A stretch of DNA of 64,000 nt, taken from JANQHS01 sp965267505. GTDB taxonomy: Bacteria; Bacteroidota; Bacteroidia; Cytophagales; CCMP332. Position numbers and translations under genes: made by a program. The stretch spans positions 2,170,001 through 2,234,000 of the forward strand of contig OZ254081.1 in the NCBI GenBank assembly GCA_965267505.1, given 5' to 3'. Of the stretch, positions 51,643-60,619 are shown piece after piece. A model generated the notes under the pieces. It worked only from the letters and a program-made list of their open reading frames with translations. It had not been told where the DNA came from and did not search any database. Numbering within the stretch: position 1 is the stretch's first letter; each line of letters starts with the position of its first letter.

Positions 51643-53469
51643 GTGAAAACCATTGTTTACATATTGGCCATTTTCCTGGGAGTCATTTCTCAGGGGCTAT
51701 CGTCCCACATTGTTGGCGGGGAGATCTTCTTTAATTACCAAAGGGGAAATTCTTATCAGCTTGGCTTGATCATGTATTACGATCAGGCGAATGCAGAATT
51801 TAATCTTATCGATGAGGAAATAATCCTTGGAGTGTATAAGAAAAACGATAACACTCTGGTAAAGGCCATAAATGTACCGTTAAACGATGTAAGACCTGTT
51901 CAATACAGCAATACTCAATGCATTGCTGATTCGATAAAGACCTTGGAGATCATTTACCAAACAAATGAAAATTTCCTGATCCAGGATTTTAGCACTCCAG
52001 ATGGATATTATATCAGTTGGGAAAGGTGTTGCAGGAATAACATTGTAACGAACATATTCAGCCCTGGAACAACTGGAATGGTTTTTTATCTTGAGTTTCC
52101 CTCATTAAGAGATTTTCCATTTTATTCCAGCCCAAGGTTCGACAGAGTTCTTGGGGACTATGTTTGCCGTGGTCAGGAGTTTTCAATTCCGACCATTGCC
52201 TCTCCCGTTATTGGTGACAGTATCAGCTACGATCTTGTTTTACCCCTGGCTGGATTTACTTCCAATTTGTATCCCATTTCGAACCTTGATCCAGGCCCGT
52301 ATCCGACTGTGCAGGGATATTCTAATATGCCCGGCACTCCTCCTATGAGGATTGATCCTGTCACAGGGATCTTATCAGGAACACCAACTCTGACTGGATT
52401 GTATGCATTTACGGTACGGGCAAAGGAATATCTGGCTGGAGTTCAAATAAGCGAGATCAGAAGAGATTTTCAGCTTCCGGTCACCAATTGTCTGATTGAT
52501 TCATCTCCTAATTTCAAACTCTTTCTAGGTCCTAATGAAAAATTTGAGGGAGATACATTGATCGCAGATGGTAATGGAGAGCTCTGTTTCCAAATAGAAG
52601 CCTGGGACCAAAGCACCTGGGATCAGTTGAGCTTTTCCCTTAATCCTTTAAACTTTAATGACCTGGGTTCAGATGTATTTGATCCAAGCGGGGGTAATAC
52701 ACAAGGCCAGGATGATACTCTATTTGTGGATTTCTGCTGGCCGCGATGTTTTCAGCAGGAAGCTGATAAGCTTTTCGAATTTGATATTGTCCTTAGTGAT
52801 AATGCTTGTCCCACACCAAACCAATCTATAAAAAGGTATTATTTGAAGGCAATTCCTGAGAATAATTCTCAGCCTGCAATAGAAGTTGAATTTCCGACCT
52901 ACCGGGCAGAGGTGGGCGAAGAAACTCAAATTAGGGTTAGTGCTACCGATGATGATCTTCTTGATGATTTGGTTTTACAATTTGATCCAGCATTGAATGA
53001 AGGATTTGGCATTCAAAGTGAATTTCAAGTTTTATCTGGACAGGGCTGGGCGGATGGTGTGTTGAGCATCTTCCCGGATTGCCAGGATCTTTTGGAAGAC
53101 GAATTCACTTTATTTTTCACCGTAAATGATAATTCCTGTCGGGAAAACAATGCAGATACAACTAGTACCTTACTTCAAATTGAGGATTACTTTGCTGGAG
53201 AAGGAGATTTCAGACCTCCTCCAAACGTCATTACCCCAAATAACGACGGGCTTAATGATGAATTTACTCTTCCTATGCCGTTTCGGGGGAGGTGTGAAAT
53301 GGGTATCTTTAAAGAGGTCAGCATCTATAATCGCTGGGGAAATGAGGTCTTTAGATCTTCCGGGATTGATTTTTCATGGAAAGCGGAAGACCTTCCTGCC
53401 GGCGATTATTATTATTTGATCGAATTTGACGGATTTTCCTTCAATGGGTATGTAAAACTCATAAAATGA
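51643..53469 (+). CDS. T9SS type B surface protein 4 (CHU C-terminal domain)
   Basis: 608 aa, shorter than 1-3. The start is GTG, immediately after the stop of gene 3. Signal peptide residues 1-20, mature N terminus SHIVGGEI, ERCCRNNIVTN, and EYLAGVQISEIRRDFQ. The usual DGDSLxY stretch is degenerate here (V-I-G-D-S-I-S-Y). The C-terminal domain reads PNVITPNNDGLNDEF ... IYNRWGNEVFRS ... LPAGDYYYLI. Fewer middle domains than its neighbours. Its stop overlaps gene 5 by four bases (ATGA). Confidence 0.85.
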   Translation: MKTIVYILAIFLGVISQGLSSHIVGGEIFFNYQRGNSYQLGLIMYYDQANAEFNLIDEEIILGVYKKNDNTLVKAINVPLNDVRPVQYSNTQCIADSIKTLEIIYQTNENFLIQDFSTPDGYYISWERCCRNNIVTNIFSPGTTGMVFYLEFPSLRDFPFYSSPRFDRVLGDYVCRGQEFSIPTIASPVIGDSISYDLVLPLAGFTSNLYPISNLDPGPYPTVQGYSNMPGTPPMRIDPVTGILSGTPTLTGLYAFTVRAKEYLAGVQISEIRRDFQLPVTNCLIDSSPNFKLFLGPNEKFEGDTLIADGNGELCFQIEAWDQSTWDQLSFSLNPLNFNDLGSDVFDPSGGNTQGQDDTLFVDFCWPRCFQQEADKLFEFDIVLSDNACPTPNQSIKRYYLKAIPENNSQPAIEVEFPTYRAEVGEETQIRVSATDDDLLDDLVLQFDPALNEGFGIQSEFQVLSGQGWADGVLSIFPDCQDLLEDEFTLFFTVNDNSCRENNADTTSTLLQIEDYFAGEGDFRPPPNVITPNNDGLNDEFTLPMPFRGRCEMGIFKEVSIYNRWGNEVFRSSGIDFSWKAEDLPAGDYYYLIEFDGFSFNGYVKLIK

Positions 53470-55319
53470 AACTCCTAAAACTCTTTATCCTGACCCTTTT
53501 ATTATGCAAGGGAAATTTCCTGCTGGCAACTCATATAGCAGGAGGGGAATTTACTATTACTCATGCACCTGGCTTTAATTCCGTTGACTACAAGATCTCT
53601 CTGATCCTATATTATGACATTGAAAAAGGGCTTGACCCAGCTGATACTGAAATCCAAATTAGTATATTCAAAACCTCTAACGATCAGTTTGTCGAGGATT
53701 TTCTCCTCTTCAGAGAACCAAATCCTTTGCTTTTAGAATTTGCAAATCCTAAGTGCAAAGACCAGGCTTTCGGAATCTCCGCCTATCGTTATTCCCAAGT
53801 TGTTCAGCTGAGCCCATTCCAGTATAATGACCCATCAGGTTATTATGCCTCATGGGAGCGTTGTTGTAGAAATGGGGGCATCAACAATGTGCAATCGAAT
53901 TCTATGTTTGAAGGGATGGCTTTCTATCTTGAATTCCCGAGTCCGAGAGATTATCCAGGAAATAGTTTACCAGTCTTCGACCCTGTGGTAAGAGAGTATT
54001 TTTGTCCTGGAGAGGTTTCCTTTTTCTCAGCTGCGGCAACAGATGCCGATGGGGATTCCCTTTTGTATTCTCTGCAGATTCCTAGAAAAGGAAAGGCCCA
54101 AAGTAACGGAGCAACAGTACTGGGGCAACCCAAACCCTATCCGCTATTGGAGGATTATGTGCCGCTTCCGGGATTTAATGGGAATCCTGGCCTGGAAATT
54201 AATGCAAGAACAGGGGAAGTGACAATCGCTCCTGCAAATCAAGGGATCTTCGTATTCGCAGTACGTTGTGAGGAATTTAAAGATGGAATAAAGACTGGGG
54301 AGGTGACAAGGGACTTTGAAGTGGTAGTACAAAACTGCTTGTTAAGTGAAGCACCGTCCATGCAATTAATACCTTCAGGATGGGACCGACCTTACGTATT
54401 TGGAACTGATACCATATTCGTGAGAGATACGGCTGATTTTTGCCATCAGATCTTTGTTTCGGACCCTGATCCAAATGAGGAGTTAACCATTGGGGTCAAT
54501 CCAAGTTCAGCCCAGGGAAGTGCTTTTTCTATTACTCCCAATTTGCTGCAAAAGGAAAACGGCGAATACCCTTCTTCGGAGATATGCACGCCTTTATGCA
54601 TTGAAGCAAAGGATTCCGTAGAACTAATCCTTTCAATAGAAGTAGAGGATGAAGCCTGTCCGAAAGGAAATAAATTCATCCAACAAGTAAGAGTAATTCC
54701 AGCATTCCCGGAAAATAATACTCCAACTATTAGTACCGACTTTGATGGGTCCACTTCATTGCCAAATCAGGAAATGGGCTTTTCTGTTTTCGGTTCGGAT
54801 CTCGACTTACAGGACGTTCTAAGTCTTGAATTGATTGACCAAGGAATCCTGGAACAAGGTTTCGGAATGAAATTCGAATCGACCCGGAGCCAGGGAGAGG
54901 TTCAGGGAGATTTTACCTGGACTCCGGATTGCAGAATTAATGGTCAGGAAAGATTTGAACTACTATTTCTTGCCAGAGATGAAAAGTGTAATGGAGATGT
55001 TTCAGATAGCTTGATAATCGAATTGGAAGTAGACTTAAGTAAAGAGGGTGCTTTTGAGATCAAGCCACTCCAGAATTACCTCACTCCAAATGGGGATGGG
55101 AATAACGATAGGCTTGACTTAAGAGCTTTGCCCAATTATGAATGTGCTTTTGGGAAGTTTGCAGGAGGCAGGATTTATGACAGGTGGGGAGGTCTCATAG
55201 CCAAATTCGAACCTGGGCTGGAAGAGTGGGATCCAGGAAATATTGCTCCAGGTGTTTATTTCTACAGCTTAGAATTTGAGAATGAACCCGTAGTTGGATT
55301 TTTTCATTTATTGAGATAA
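53466..55319 (+). CDS. T9SS type B surface protein 5 (CHU C-terminal domain)
   Basis: 617 aa. Signal peptide residues 1-21, mature N terminus THIAGGEF, ERCCRNGGINN, ATDADGDSLLYSLQIP, RCEEFKDGIKTGEVTRDFE. The C-terminal domain is the most divergent of the five (YLTPNGDGNNDRLDL ... IYDRWGGLIAKF ... APGVYFYSLEF). Last gene of the array; its 3' end overlaps the convergent acpH-like gene by 16 bases and no terminator separates them. Confidence 0.85.
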   Translation: MKLLKLFILTLLLCKGNFLLATHIAGGEFTITHAPGFNSVDYKISLILYYDIEKGLDPADTEIQISIFKTSNDQFVEDFLLFREPNPLLLEFANPKCKDQAFGISAYRYSQVVQLSPFQYNDPSGYYASWERCCRNGGINNVQSNSMFEGMAFYLEFPSPRDYPGNSLPVFDPVVREYFCPGEVSFFSAAATDADGDSLLYSLQIPRKGKAQSNGATVLGQPKPYPLLEDYVPLPGFNGNPGLEINARTGEVTIAPANQGIFVFAVRCEEFKDGIKTGEVTRDFEVVVQNCLLSEAPSMQLIPSGWDRPYVFGTDTIFVRDTADFCHQIFVSDPDPNEELTIGVNPSSAQGSAFSITPNLLQKENGEYPSSEICTPLCIEAKDSVELILSIEVEDEACPKGNKFIQQVRVIPAFPENNTPTISTDFDGSTSLPNQEMGFSVFGSDLDLQDVLSLELIDQGILEQGFGMKFESTRSQGEVQGDFTWTPDCRINGQERFELLFLARDEKCNGDVSDSLIIELEVDLSKEGAFEIKPLQNYLTPNGDGNNDRLDLRALPNYECAFGKFAGGRIYDRWGGLIAKFEPGLEEWDPGNIAPGVYFYSLEFENEPVVGFFHLLR

Positions 55320-55897
55320 TCCTTCCATTCTTTTTCTGCCATTTTCACTGTATCAGCAAAGACCTTGACAAAGATCTCTTCAAGAAATCCAAAATTTTTG
55401 ACCAGGATTTCCGGGCCATGGTCCAGATTTGATTGGTATTTTGTTCTTCTTGACAATCCTTCAAAAGCCCAACTAATACCTTCAAGGCTTTCGTAACCCA
55501 ATAACCAGTTTCCTCTTTCCATATGACCCAGGGTCATCTTCGCTCTTTCTGGAAGTTGATCATGATATTTATTGAGAATCGAGTAGGTCTGCAGGCTAAA
55601 TTTCTCCAAGGAAGACTCAGAATAACTGTTCCAGTTCTTTGCTAGAAAATGGTCAAAACTTAGGTCCAGGGCTACACCACTGTACTTTCCAATTTTTGGC
55701 CTGAAGACCTCTCTTCCTTTTTCCGAAAGCTCATGGGTATCGGTCAACCAGTCAATCTTTCGATGAAGAATTACTCCAAAAGCTATTTCAGGGTCCAGCG
55801 ATTTATGGTCGCTACCCTTGATAAAGTCCCCAAGGAAATTTCCCAGCCTGATTTTTTCCCTGTCAAGAGAGAGATATTGATGAGCCAGGAAATTCAA
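55304..55897 (-). CDS. Acyl carrier protein phosphodiesterase (AcpH-like)
   Basis: 197 aa from TTG 55897, which gives the family's typical N terminus M-N-F-L-A-H. The frame is open to 55942, but that start would lie inside the upstream transporter gene and add 15 unusual residues. Further motifs are GNFLGDFIKG and VILHRKIDWLTDTH, followed by the helical HD-like region. AcpH removes the phosphopantetheine group from ACP. It starts four bases after the AbgT gene stop and is probably co-transcribed. Confidence 0.83.
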   Translation of the reverse strand: MNFLAHQYLSLDREKIRLGNFLGDFIKGSDHKSLDPEIAFGVILHRKIDWLTDTHELSEKGREVFRPKIGKYSGVALDLSFDHFLAKNWNSYSESSLEKFSLQTYSILNKYHDQLPERAKMTLGHMERGNWLLGYESLEGISWAFEGLSRRTKYQSNLDHGPEILVKNFGFLEEIFVKVFADTVKMAEKEWKDYLNK

Positions 55898-55901
55898 TTG
55901 A

Positions 55902-57452
55902 TCAAAGTAAAAGGTTAACTCCAGGTCCGATAGGAATACCAAGAATGATCCAGATGATCAAAATTATGGTCCAAACGATAAGGAACACAAATGAATAAGG
56001 GATCATGGTAGAGATCACTGTTCCTATTCCTGCTTTTTTATCGTATTTCTCTATAAACGCCACTATCAAAGCAAAGTATGACATCATTGGTGAAATGATG
56101 TTTGTGACACTATCTCCGATCCTATAAGCCACCTGAGTGAATTCAGGACTAAATCCAAGAAGCATGAACATAGGGATAAATACCGGAGCCATGATTGCCC
56201 ATTTTGCACTGGCACTACCCATTACCAGGTTGATCATCGCTGCAACAAGGATGAAAGGGATCATTACCAACATGGCTTGGATCATACGGCTTTCAACCCC
56301 TATTAGATCGATAAATGCTTTCAAGGCTTCAGCTCCTTTTACAGCCGTGATGAGTCCAAGATTTGTCCACTTGAAATAGGCTACGAACTGTGCTGCAAAG
56401 AATACAAGGACGATATAGATTCCTAGTGTCTCCATGGACTTGCCCATGCCGTTCATTACGTCGTTATCACTTTTAATGGTTTTTGCTCCAAAACCATATG
56501 CGATTCCTGCGACACCGGAGGATATGAAGATAAAGGCTACTATTCCTTTGAAGAATGGAGATTTTAGAATGTTAGCATCATCAGGATTTCTTAGGAAACC
56601 ATCCTGGGGCAAAAGTCCCCAAAGCACCAAAGCGGTTAAAATAACTATGGCTATCAAGGCCCATCTTAGACCTCTCCTTTCCAAATCCGTCAAAGGCTTG
56701 ATCTCCTCAGGCTTTTCATCTCCCTGGTAGGTTCCGAGACGTGGAGCTACAAGTTTTTCGGTTACCCAGGTTCCGGCTATTGCAATGAAGAATGTAGACC
56801 CGGCCATGAAATAATAATTACAGGTAGGGTTGATCAAATAATTTGGGTCAATGATCTGAGCCGCTTCCTGAGAAAGATCGGAAAGCAAGGGATCGATCGT
56901 ACCTAGTAATAGGTTTGCAGAATAACCACCGGATACTCCCGCGAAGGCAGCTGCCAATCCTGCTATGGGATGCCTTCCAGCTGCCAGAAAGATAATAGCT
57001 GCTAAAGGCACCAATAAAACATATCCGACCTCGCTGGCAGTATTGGACAAGATTCCAGCGAAAACGATAACAAAGGTCAATAACCTTTCAGGAGCTTTTA
57101 GCACCAAAAGCTTTAGGCCAGTTCCAATTAGTCCACTGCTTTCCGCAATACCAATTCCCAGCATAGCAACCAGAACGGTTCCTAGTGGGGCGAAACCTGT
57201 GAAATTGGTTACCATCTTTGTCAGGATCAGATGCAATCCTGAAGCAGAAAGTAGATTTATCGCTTTTATGGTTTCCCCTGTTCCGGGATGGACCACGGTT
57301 AGATCCATGGACTGAAATACCCAGGAAAGAACTACTACCAGCAGGGCGAATATTGCGAATAAAGTTGCCGGGTGGGGTAGGGCGTTTCCAGCCTTTTCAA
57401 TGATATTAAGAAACCTATCTATCCAGCCTGTTTTATTGTTTTGGGGATCCAT
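55902..57452 (-). CDS. AbgT family transporter
   Basis: 516 aa, about 12-13 membrane segments, the usual length for AbgT/YdaH/MtrF. Visible hallmarks are NALPHPATLFAIFAL, FTGFAPLGTVLVAMLGIG, SEVGYVLLVPLAAIIF and SASAKWAIMAPVFIPM. Members import p-aminobenzoyl-glutamate or export antimetabolites such as sulfonamides; which applies here cannot be told. It shares an operon with the acpH-like gene. Confidence 0.9.
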   Translation of the reverse strand: MDPQNNKTGWIDRFLNIIEKAGNALPHPATLFAIFALLVVVLSWVFQSMDLTVVHPGTGETIKAINLLSASGLHLILTKMVTNFTGFAPLGTVLVAMLGIGIAESSGLIGTGLKLLVLKAPERLLTFVIVFAGILSNTASEVGYVLLVPLAAIIFLAAGRHPIAGLAAAFAGVSGGYSANLLLGTIDPLLSDLSQEAAQIIDPNYLINPTCNYYFMAGSTFFIAIAGTWVTEKLVAPRLGTYQGDEKPEEIKPLTDLERRGLRWALIAIVILTALVLWGLLPQDGFLRNPDDANILKSPFFKGIVAFIFISSGVAGIAYGFGAKTIKSDNDVMNGMGKSMETLGIYIVLVFFAAQFVAYFKWTNLGLITAVKGAEALKAFIDLIGVESRMIQAMLVMIPFILVAAMINLVMGSASAKWAIMAPVFIPMFMLLGFSPEFTQVAYRIGDSVTNIISPMMSYFALIVAFIEKYDKKAGIGTVISTMIPYSFVFLIVWTIILIIWIILGIPIGPGVNLLL

Positions 57453-57688
57453 TCACTTTTTATTAAAGCGACCAAAGATAAAAAATAGGCTTTAGCAGAG
57501 TAGACCTAATTTATCCAGCCTTTTTGGTGTGATTTTTAAACCATTTTTAAATTAAACTCGTTAGTTGGTTTTGAACAGGAAGACTTAATATTGCGCACTT
57601 AAATTATTTCGGACCCAGTTTTTGGGTGAACCCAGAATTTAATTGCCCCTGATTTCGTTTTCTTAATTATCCAGATGGATTGGATGAT

Positions 57689-58135
57689 ATGAGTTTGTTG
57701 ATAGATAAACCAGCACCTGATTTTTTATTACCAAGTACAGCAGGAAAGTCCTTCAGGCTGAGTGACAGGAAAGGGAAGACCACTGTCCTTTATTTTTTTC
57801 CCAAAGATTTCACGCCTGGTTGCACTGTTGAGGCCTGCACGTTTCGCGATGAGATCGAGGCTTTCAGAAATCTGAATGTGGATGTTTTCGGAATTAGCAG
57901 GGATAGCCTTGAAACGCATTTGTCGTTCAAGGATAAGTACAAATTACCCTTTGAGCTCCTTAGTGATGTGGACGGTGAAGTGGCAAAGAATTACGATGCT
58001 TTGGTGCCTTTTCTTGGGGTAGTAAAAAGAGTTAGCTACTTGATCGATGAGAACATGGTAGTAAGGTATAAATACTCAAGTTTATTCAATGCCGCCGGGC
58101 ATATCCAAAACCTGCTAGGCCAGGTGATCTCCTAA
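57689..58135 (+). CDS. bcp: Peroxiredoxin, BCP/thiol peroxidase type
   Basis: 148 aa from ATG 57689 (an in-frame TTG three codons upstream is possible). The peroxidatic cysteine is in FFPKDFTPGCTVEACTF; the second Cys five residues later is the resolving one of many BCP proteins. It reduces peroxides with thioredoxin. It is a second peroxiredoxin of a different class from that at 14.5 kb. The ~230 bases before it show no clear structure. The stop shares CTAA with the stop of the convergent gene. Confidence 0.9.
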   Translation: MSLLIDKPAPDFLLPSTAGKSFRLSDRKGKTTVLYFFPKDFTPGCTVEACTFRDEIEAFRNLNVDVFGISRDSLETHLSFKDKYKLPFELLSDVDGEVAKNYDALVPFLGVVKRVSYLIDENMVVRYKYSSLFNAAGHIQNLLGQVIS

Positions 58136-58428
58136 GACCTGTCTCTAGGTCTAAAAGCTTTTTCAAAAGCATCGCCGATCGATCGGGTCAATTCACCCAT
58201 CCTTTCCTGGAAGTCTTCAAAGACATCATCATTCTCTTCCCTCAACTTTTTGAATTTCTCTTCGGCGGATTTGATCTTTTCGGTTAGTTCACCAACCATA
58301 CCGGTTACCTCTCCGTCAACCTGATCAGCAGCTTTTTCGAATTCTTCGAATAGATCCTCAAAATTCTTACCGATTTGGTCCAGTATTTCTTTAGTCCTTG
58401 ATCCGTTAGATTTTTCTTCCCCAGCCAT
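58132..58428 (-). CDS. Small acidic coiled-coil protein (98 aa)
   Basis: 98 aa, almost entirely helical and charged, with phased hydrophobics (QIGKNFEDLFEEFEKAAD, EKIKSAEEKFKKLREEND). It resembles phasin-like or other small structural coiled-coil proteins, but no family can be named. No signal peptide or membrane segment. It lies between and opposite to bcp and murI. Confidence 0.65.
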   Translation of the reverse strand: MAGEEKSNGSRTKEILDQIGKNFEDLFEEFEKAADQVDGEVTGMVGELTEKIKSAEEKFKKLREENDDVFEDFQERMGELTRSIGDAFEKAFRPRDRS

Positions 58429-58488
58429 GGCGTTTTATTTACTTTTATTAAGTTAAAAAATTTCTCTATTATTTCTTTTTTTGCTGCC

Positions 58489-59295
58489 TTGGCTGATGTT
58501 TTTCCCATAGGAGTATTTGACTCGGGCATTGGTGGCCTTACCGTTGCCCGCAAGATCAAGGATGTGTTTCCAGATCATCCTCTTATTTACTTTGGGGATA
58601 CCGCCCATCTGCCTTATGGAGAAAAATCAAGAGAGGCTATCAGGCACTATTCTGAAAGGATCAGTAATTTCCTTCTAGTCCAGGGTTGTAAGCTAATTGT
58701 GGTTGCCTGTAATTCGGCGAGCTCCTCCGCTTTTGACCTGGTACTCGAAACCTGTGGCCAAAAAGCCAGGGCTATTAATGTGATTGACCCAATGGTCAAT
58801 TTTATTAGTGAAAATTTTTCTGGGAAAAAGGTAGGCCTGATTGGAACTCACAGGACCGTGGAGTCAGGAGAATATGAAAGAAGGATCAAGGAAGTAAAAG
58901 CGAACGTTGAATTGGTTTCGTTGGCTACGCCTCTGTTAGTTCCAATGATCGAGGAAGGATATTACCAAAACCAGATTAGCCATGAGATCATTGAGAATTA
59001 TTTGGCAGATCCTATTCTTTCAAATATTGAGGCACTTGTTTTAGCATGCACCCATTACCCTTTGATTGAAGCAGAGATAAAAGAAATTGCGGGGGATAGG
59101 ATTAAAATTTTGAACTCAGCAGAAATATTAAGCAGGGTACTAGGGGAGCAATTTCCTGAGCTTCCAAAGGATTACCAAAATCAGGTTCATAAAGACCATT
59201 TCTATGTCTCTGACTTTACTGAATCATTTGAGCATAGCACAAAGAAATTCTTTGGTAAAGAGGTCCATTTGGAGTTGATGGACCTTTGGGACTAG
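58489..59295 (+). CDS. murI: Glutamate racemase
   Basis: 268 aa. The start is TTG: the conserved FPIGVFDSGIGGLTVA begins at residue 5 and no ATG is near. The two catalytic cysteines lie in VVACNSASSSA and LVLACTHYPLIE. It makes D-glutamate for peptidoglycan. The stop shares CTAG with that of the convergent phosphatase gene. Confidence 0.93.
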   Translation: MADVFPIGVFDSGIGGLTVARKIKDVFPDHPLIYFGDTAHLPYGEKSREAIRHYSERISNFLLVQGCKLIVVACNSASSSAFDLVLETCGQKARAINVIDPMVNFISENFSGKKVGLIGTHRTVESGEYERRIKEVKANVELVSLATPLLVPMIEEGYYQNQISHEIIENYLADPILSNIEALVLACTHYPLIEAEIKEIAGDRIKILNSAEILSRVLGEQFPELPKDYQNQVHKDHFYVSDFTESFEHSTKKFFGKEVHLELMDLWD

Positions 59296-60602
59296 TTCAA
59301 TTCTTTGAATGGGATGGAGAACTCCCATACCGACTCACCTTGATCATTAAATGATTTCAAATTGAGTTCCTTTTTTTCCGGATCAATGGTTACCAACCCA
59401 AAGCTGTAGCCACTGAAATAACTTTCTTTTACCAGCAATTCATTGCCCTCATCACTCGGGTCATAATATTTTGCTGTAAAAGGTGAAACCGTCCAGTCAT
59501 AGATCATTTGGTCGTTTGAAAGTTTCAAGGCTGATAATTCACTATGATGCCTATCCCCGGAAAGGAATAACACACCCTTGATATTTTCTTTTTCAATGGT
59601 CTCTAATAAAGTCTTCCTTTCATCAGGAGCAATATTTGCATGATTCTCGAAAATTTTAGCTGAGCTGATAAACTGACCTCCCGTACAAATCACCTTTAAC
59701 TCAGAGTGGGATTCTTTCAATTCCTTTATTAACCAATCCATTTGAGCCTTTCCCCAAATCATTGCTTTCCCTTCCTTTTCAGGGTTGATCCGAAAGGATC
59801 TGTTATCCAGCAGGAAGAAATCAACCCCTGACCATGAAAATTTTGTAGTGATCCCATTTTTTGAAAACAAAGGTTCAGGGTTTGCCCAATTGTCATTAAA
59901 TGCGTCAAGGGCATCAGCCTTTAGCTCAAAATCCGAATCGCTGTTATTGGGGCCAAAATCATGGTCATCCCAAATAGCAAATTGAAACATAGGATTTAAT
60001 ACCGGCAGAACAGCTTCATGTGATCGGTCGTATCGATACCTTTTATAAAGGCCTTCCCTGCTTTGATAATCTTCTTCTCTGAAATAAAGATTATCTCCCA
60101 GCCAGAGCAAAAAGTCAGGCTCCTGCTCTTTGATTGATTTGAAGATCGGATAGTCTTCCTTGCTTCTTACTTTTTCATCAACGGCAGGATCATCAAGGTA
60201 TGAGCAGCTACCAAACGCAAATGAAAAACTGCTTTTGGAATTCCAATTAGGAATGTTAAAAGAGATGCTCTTTTTAATTAGACCCTCATTTACATCAATT
60301 TCTATGGAAAGAATTCCGAAAGTCCGTACAAGGATCTCCTTCTTTGAAATAAAGTGCTTGTCTCTTTTGGTCGTTAAATTAAAAGTCCGCCCGTCGGATA
60401 GCTTTAGGTTGATTCTGGCTTCCCCATTGGTTTGTAGCCATATTGTGAATGTAGTGTCGCTGGTTTTTCCAAATAAAGGTCCGCTGAGCTTTAATTCCTG
60501 GGAATAAGATTGGACTTGAAATAACAGAATGGAAAGGCTGAACACTAAAATTTTCAACCTTCCAAAACGATCAATGCTAATGTTGGCAGAATTCAATTTC
60601 AT
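59292..60602 (-). CDS. PhoD-like metallophosphatase
   Basis: 436 aa from ATG 60602. An upstream in-frame codon at 60659 would overlap the divergent prenyl synthase gene and is rejected. A signal-like hydrophobic segment (ILVFSLSILLFQVQS) lies near residue 20, so the protein is exported. The PhoD-type metal motifs are FAFGSCSYL, LWLGDNLYF, WDDHDFGPN and SGDRHHSEL. Probably a phosphodiesterase or alkaline phosphatase of the periplasm. No T9SS domain, unlike PhoX in this window. Confidence 0.83.
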   Translation of the reverse strand: MKLNSANISIDRFGRLKILVFSLSILLFQVQSYSQELKLSGPLFGKTSDTTFTIWLQTNGEARINLKLSDGRTFNLTTKRDKHFISKKEILVRTFGILSIEIDVNEGLIKKSISFNIPNWNSKSSFSFAFGSCSYLDDPAVDEKVRSKEDYPIFKSIKEQEPDFLLWLGDNLYFREEDYQSREGLYKRYRYDRSHEAVLPVLNPMFQFAIWDDHDFGPNNSDSDFELKADALDAFNDNWANPEPLFSKNGITTKFSWSGVDFFLLDNRSFRINPEKEGKAMIWGKAQMDWLIKELKESHSELKVICTGGQFISSAKIFENHANIAPDERKTLLETIEKENIKGVLFLSGDRHHSELSALKLSNDQMIYDWTVSPFTAKYYDPSDEGNELLVKESYFSGYSFGLVTIDPEKKELNLKSFNDQGESVWEFSIPFKELN

Positions 60603-60619
60603 AATATTGCAGTTCTCCG

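Noticed and set aside
43080..55319. The I-V-G-G string at the mature N terminus of the five surface proteins, as in trypsin-like proteases
   Set aside because: No catalytic His, Asp or G-D-S-G-G context of a serine protease follows; the match is coincidental and the chains are beta-rich surface proteins.
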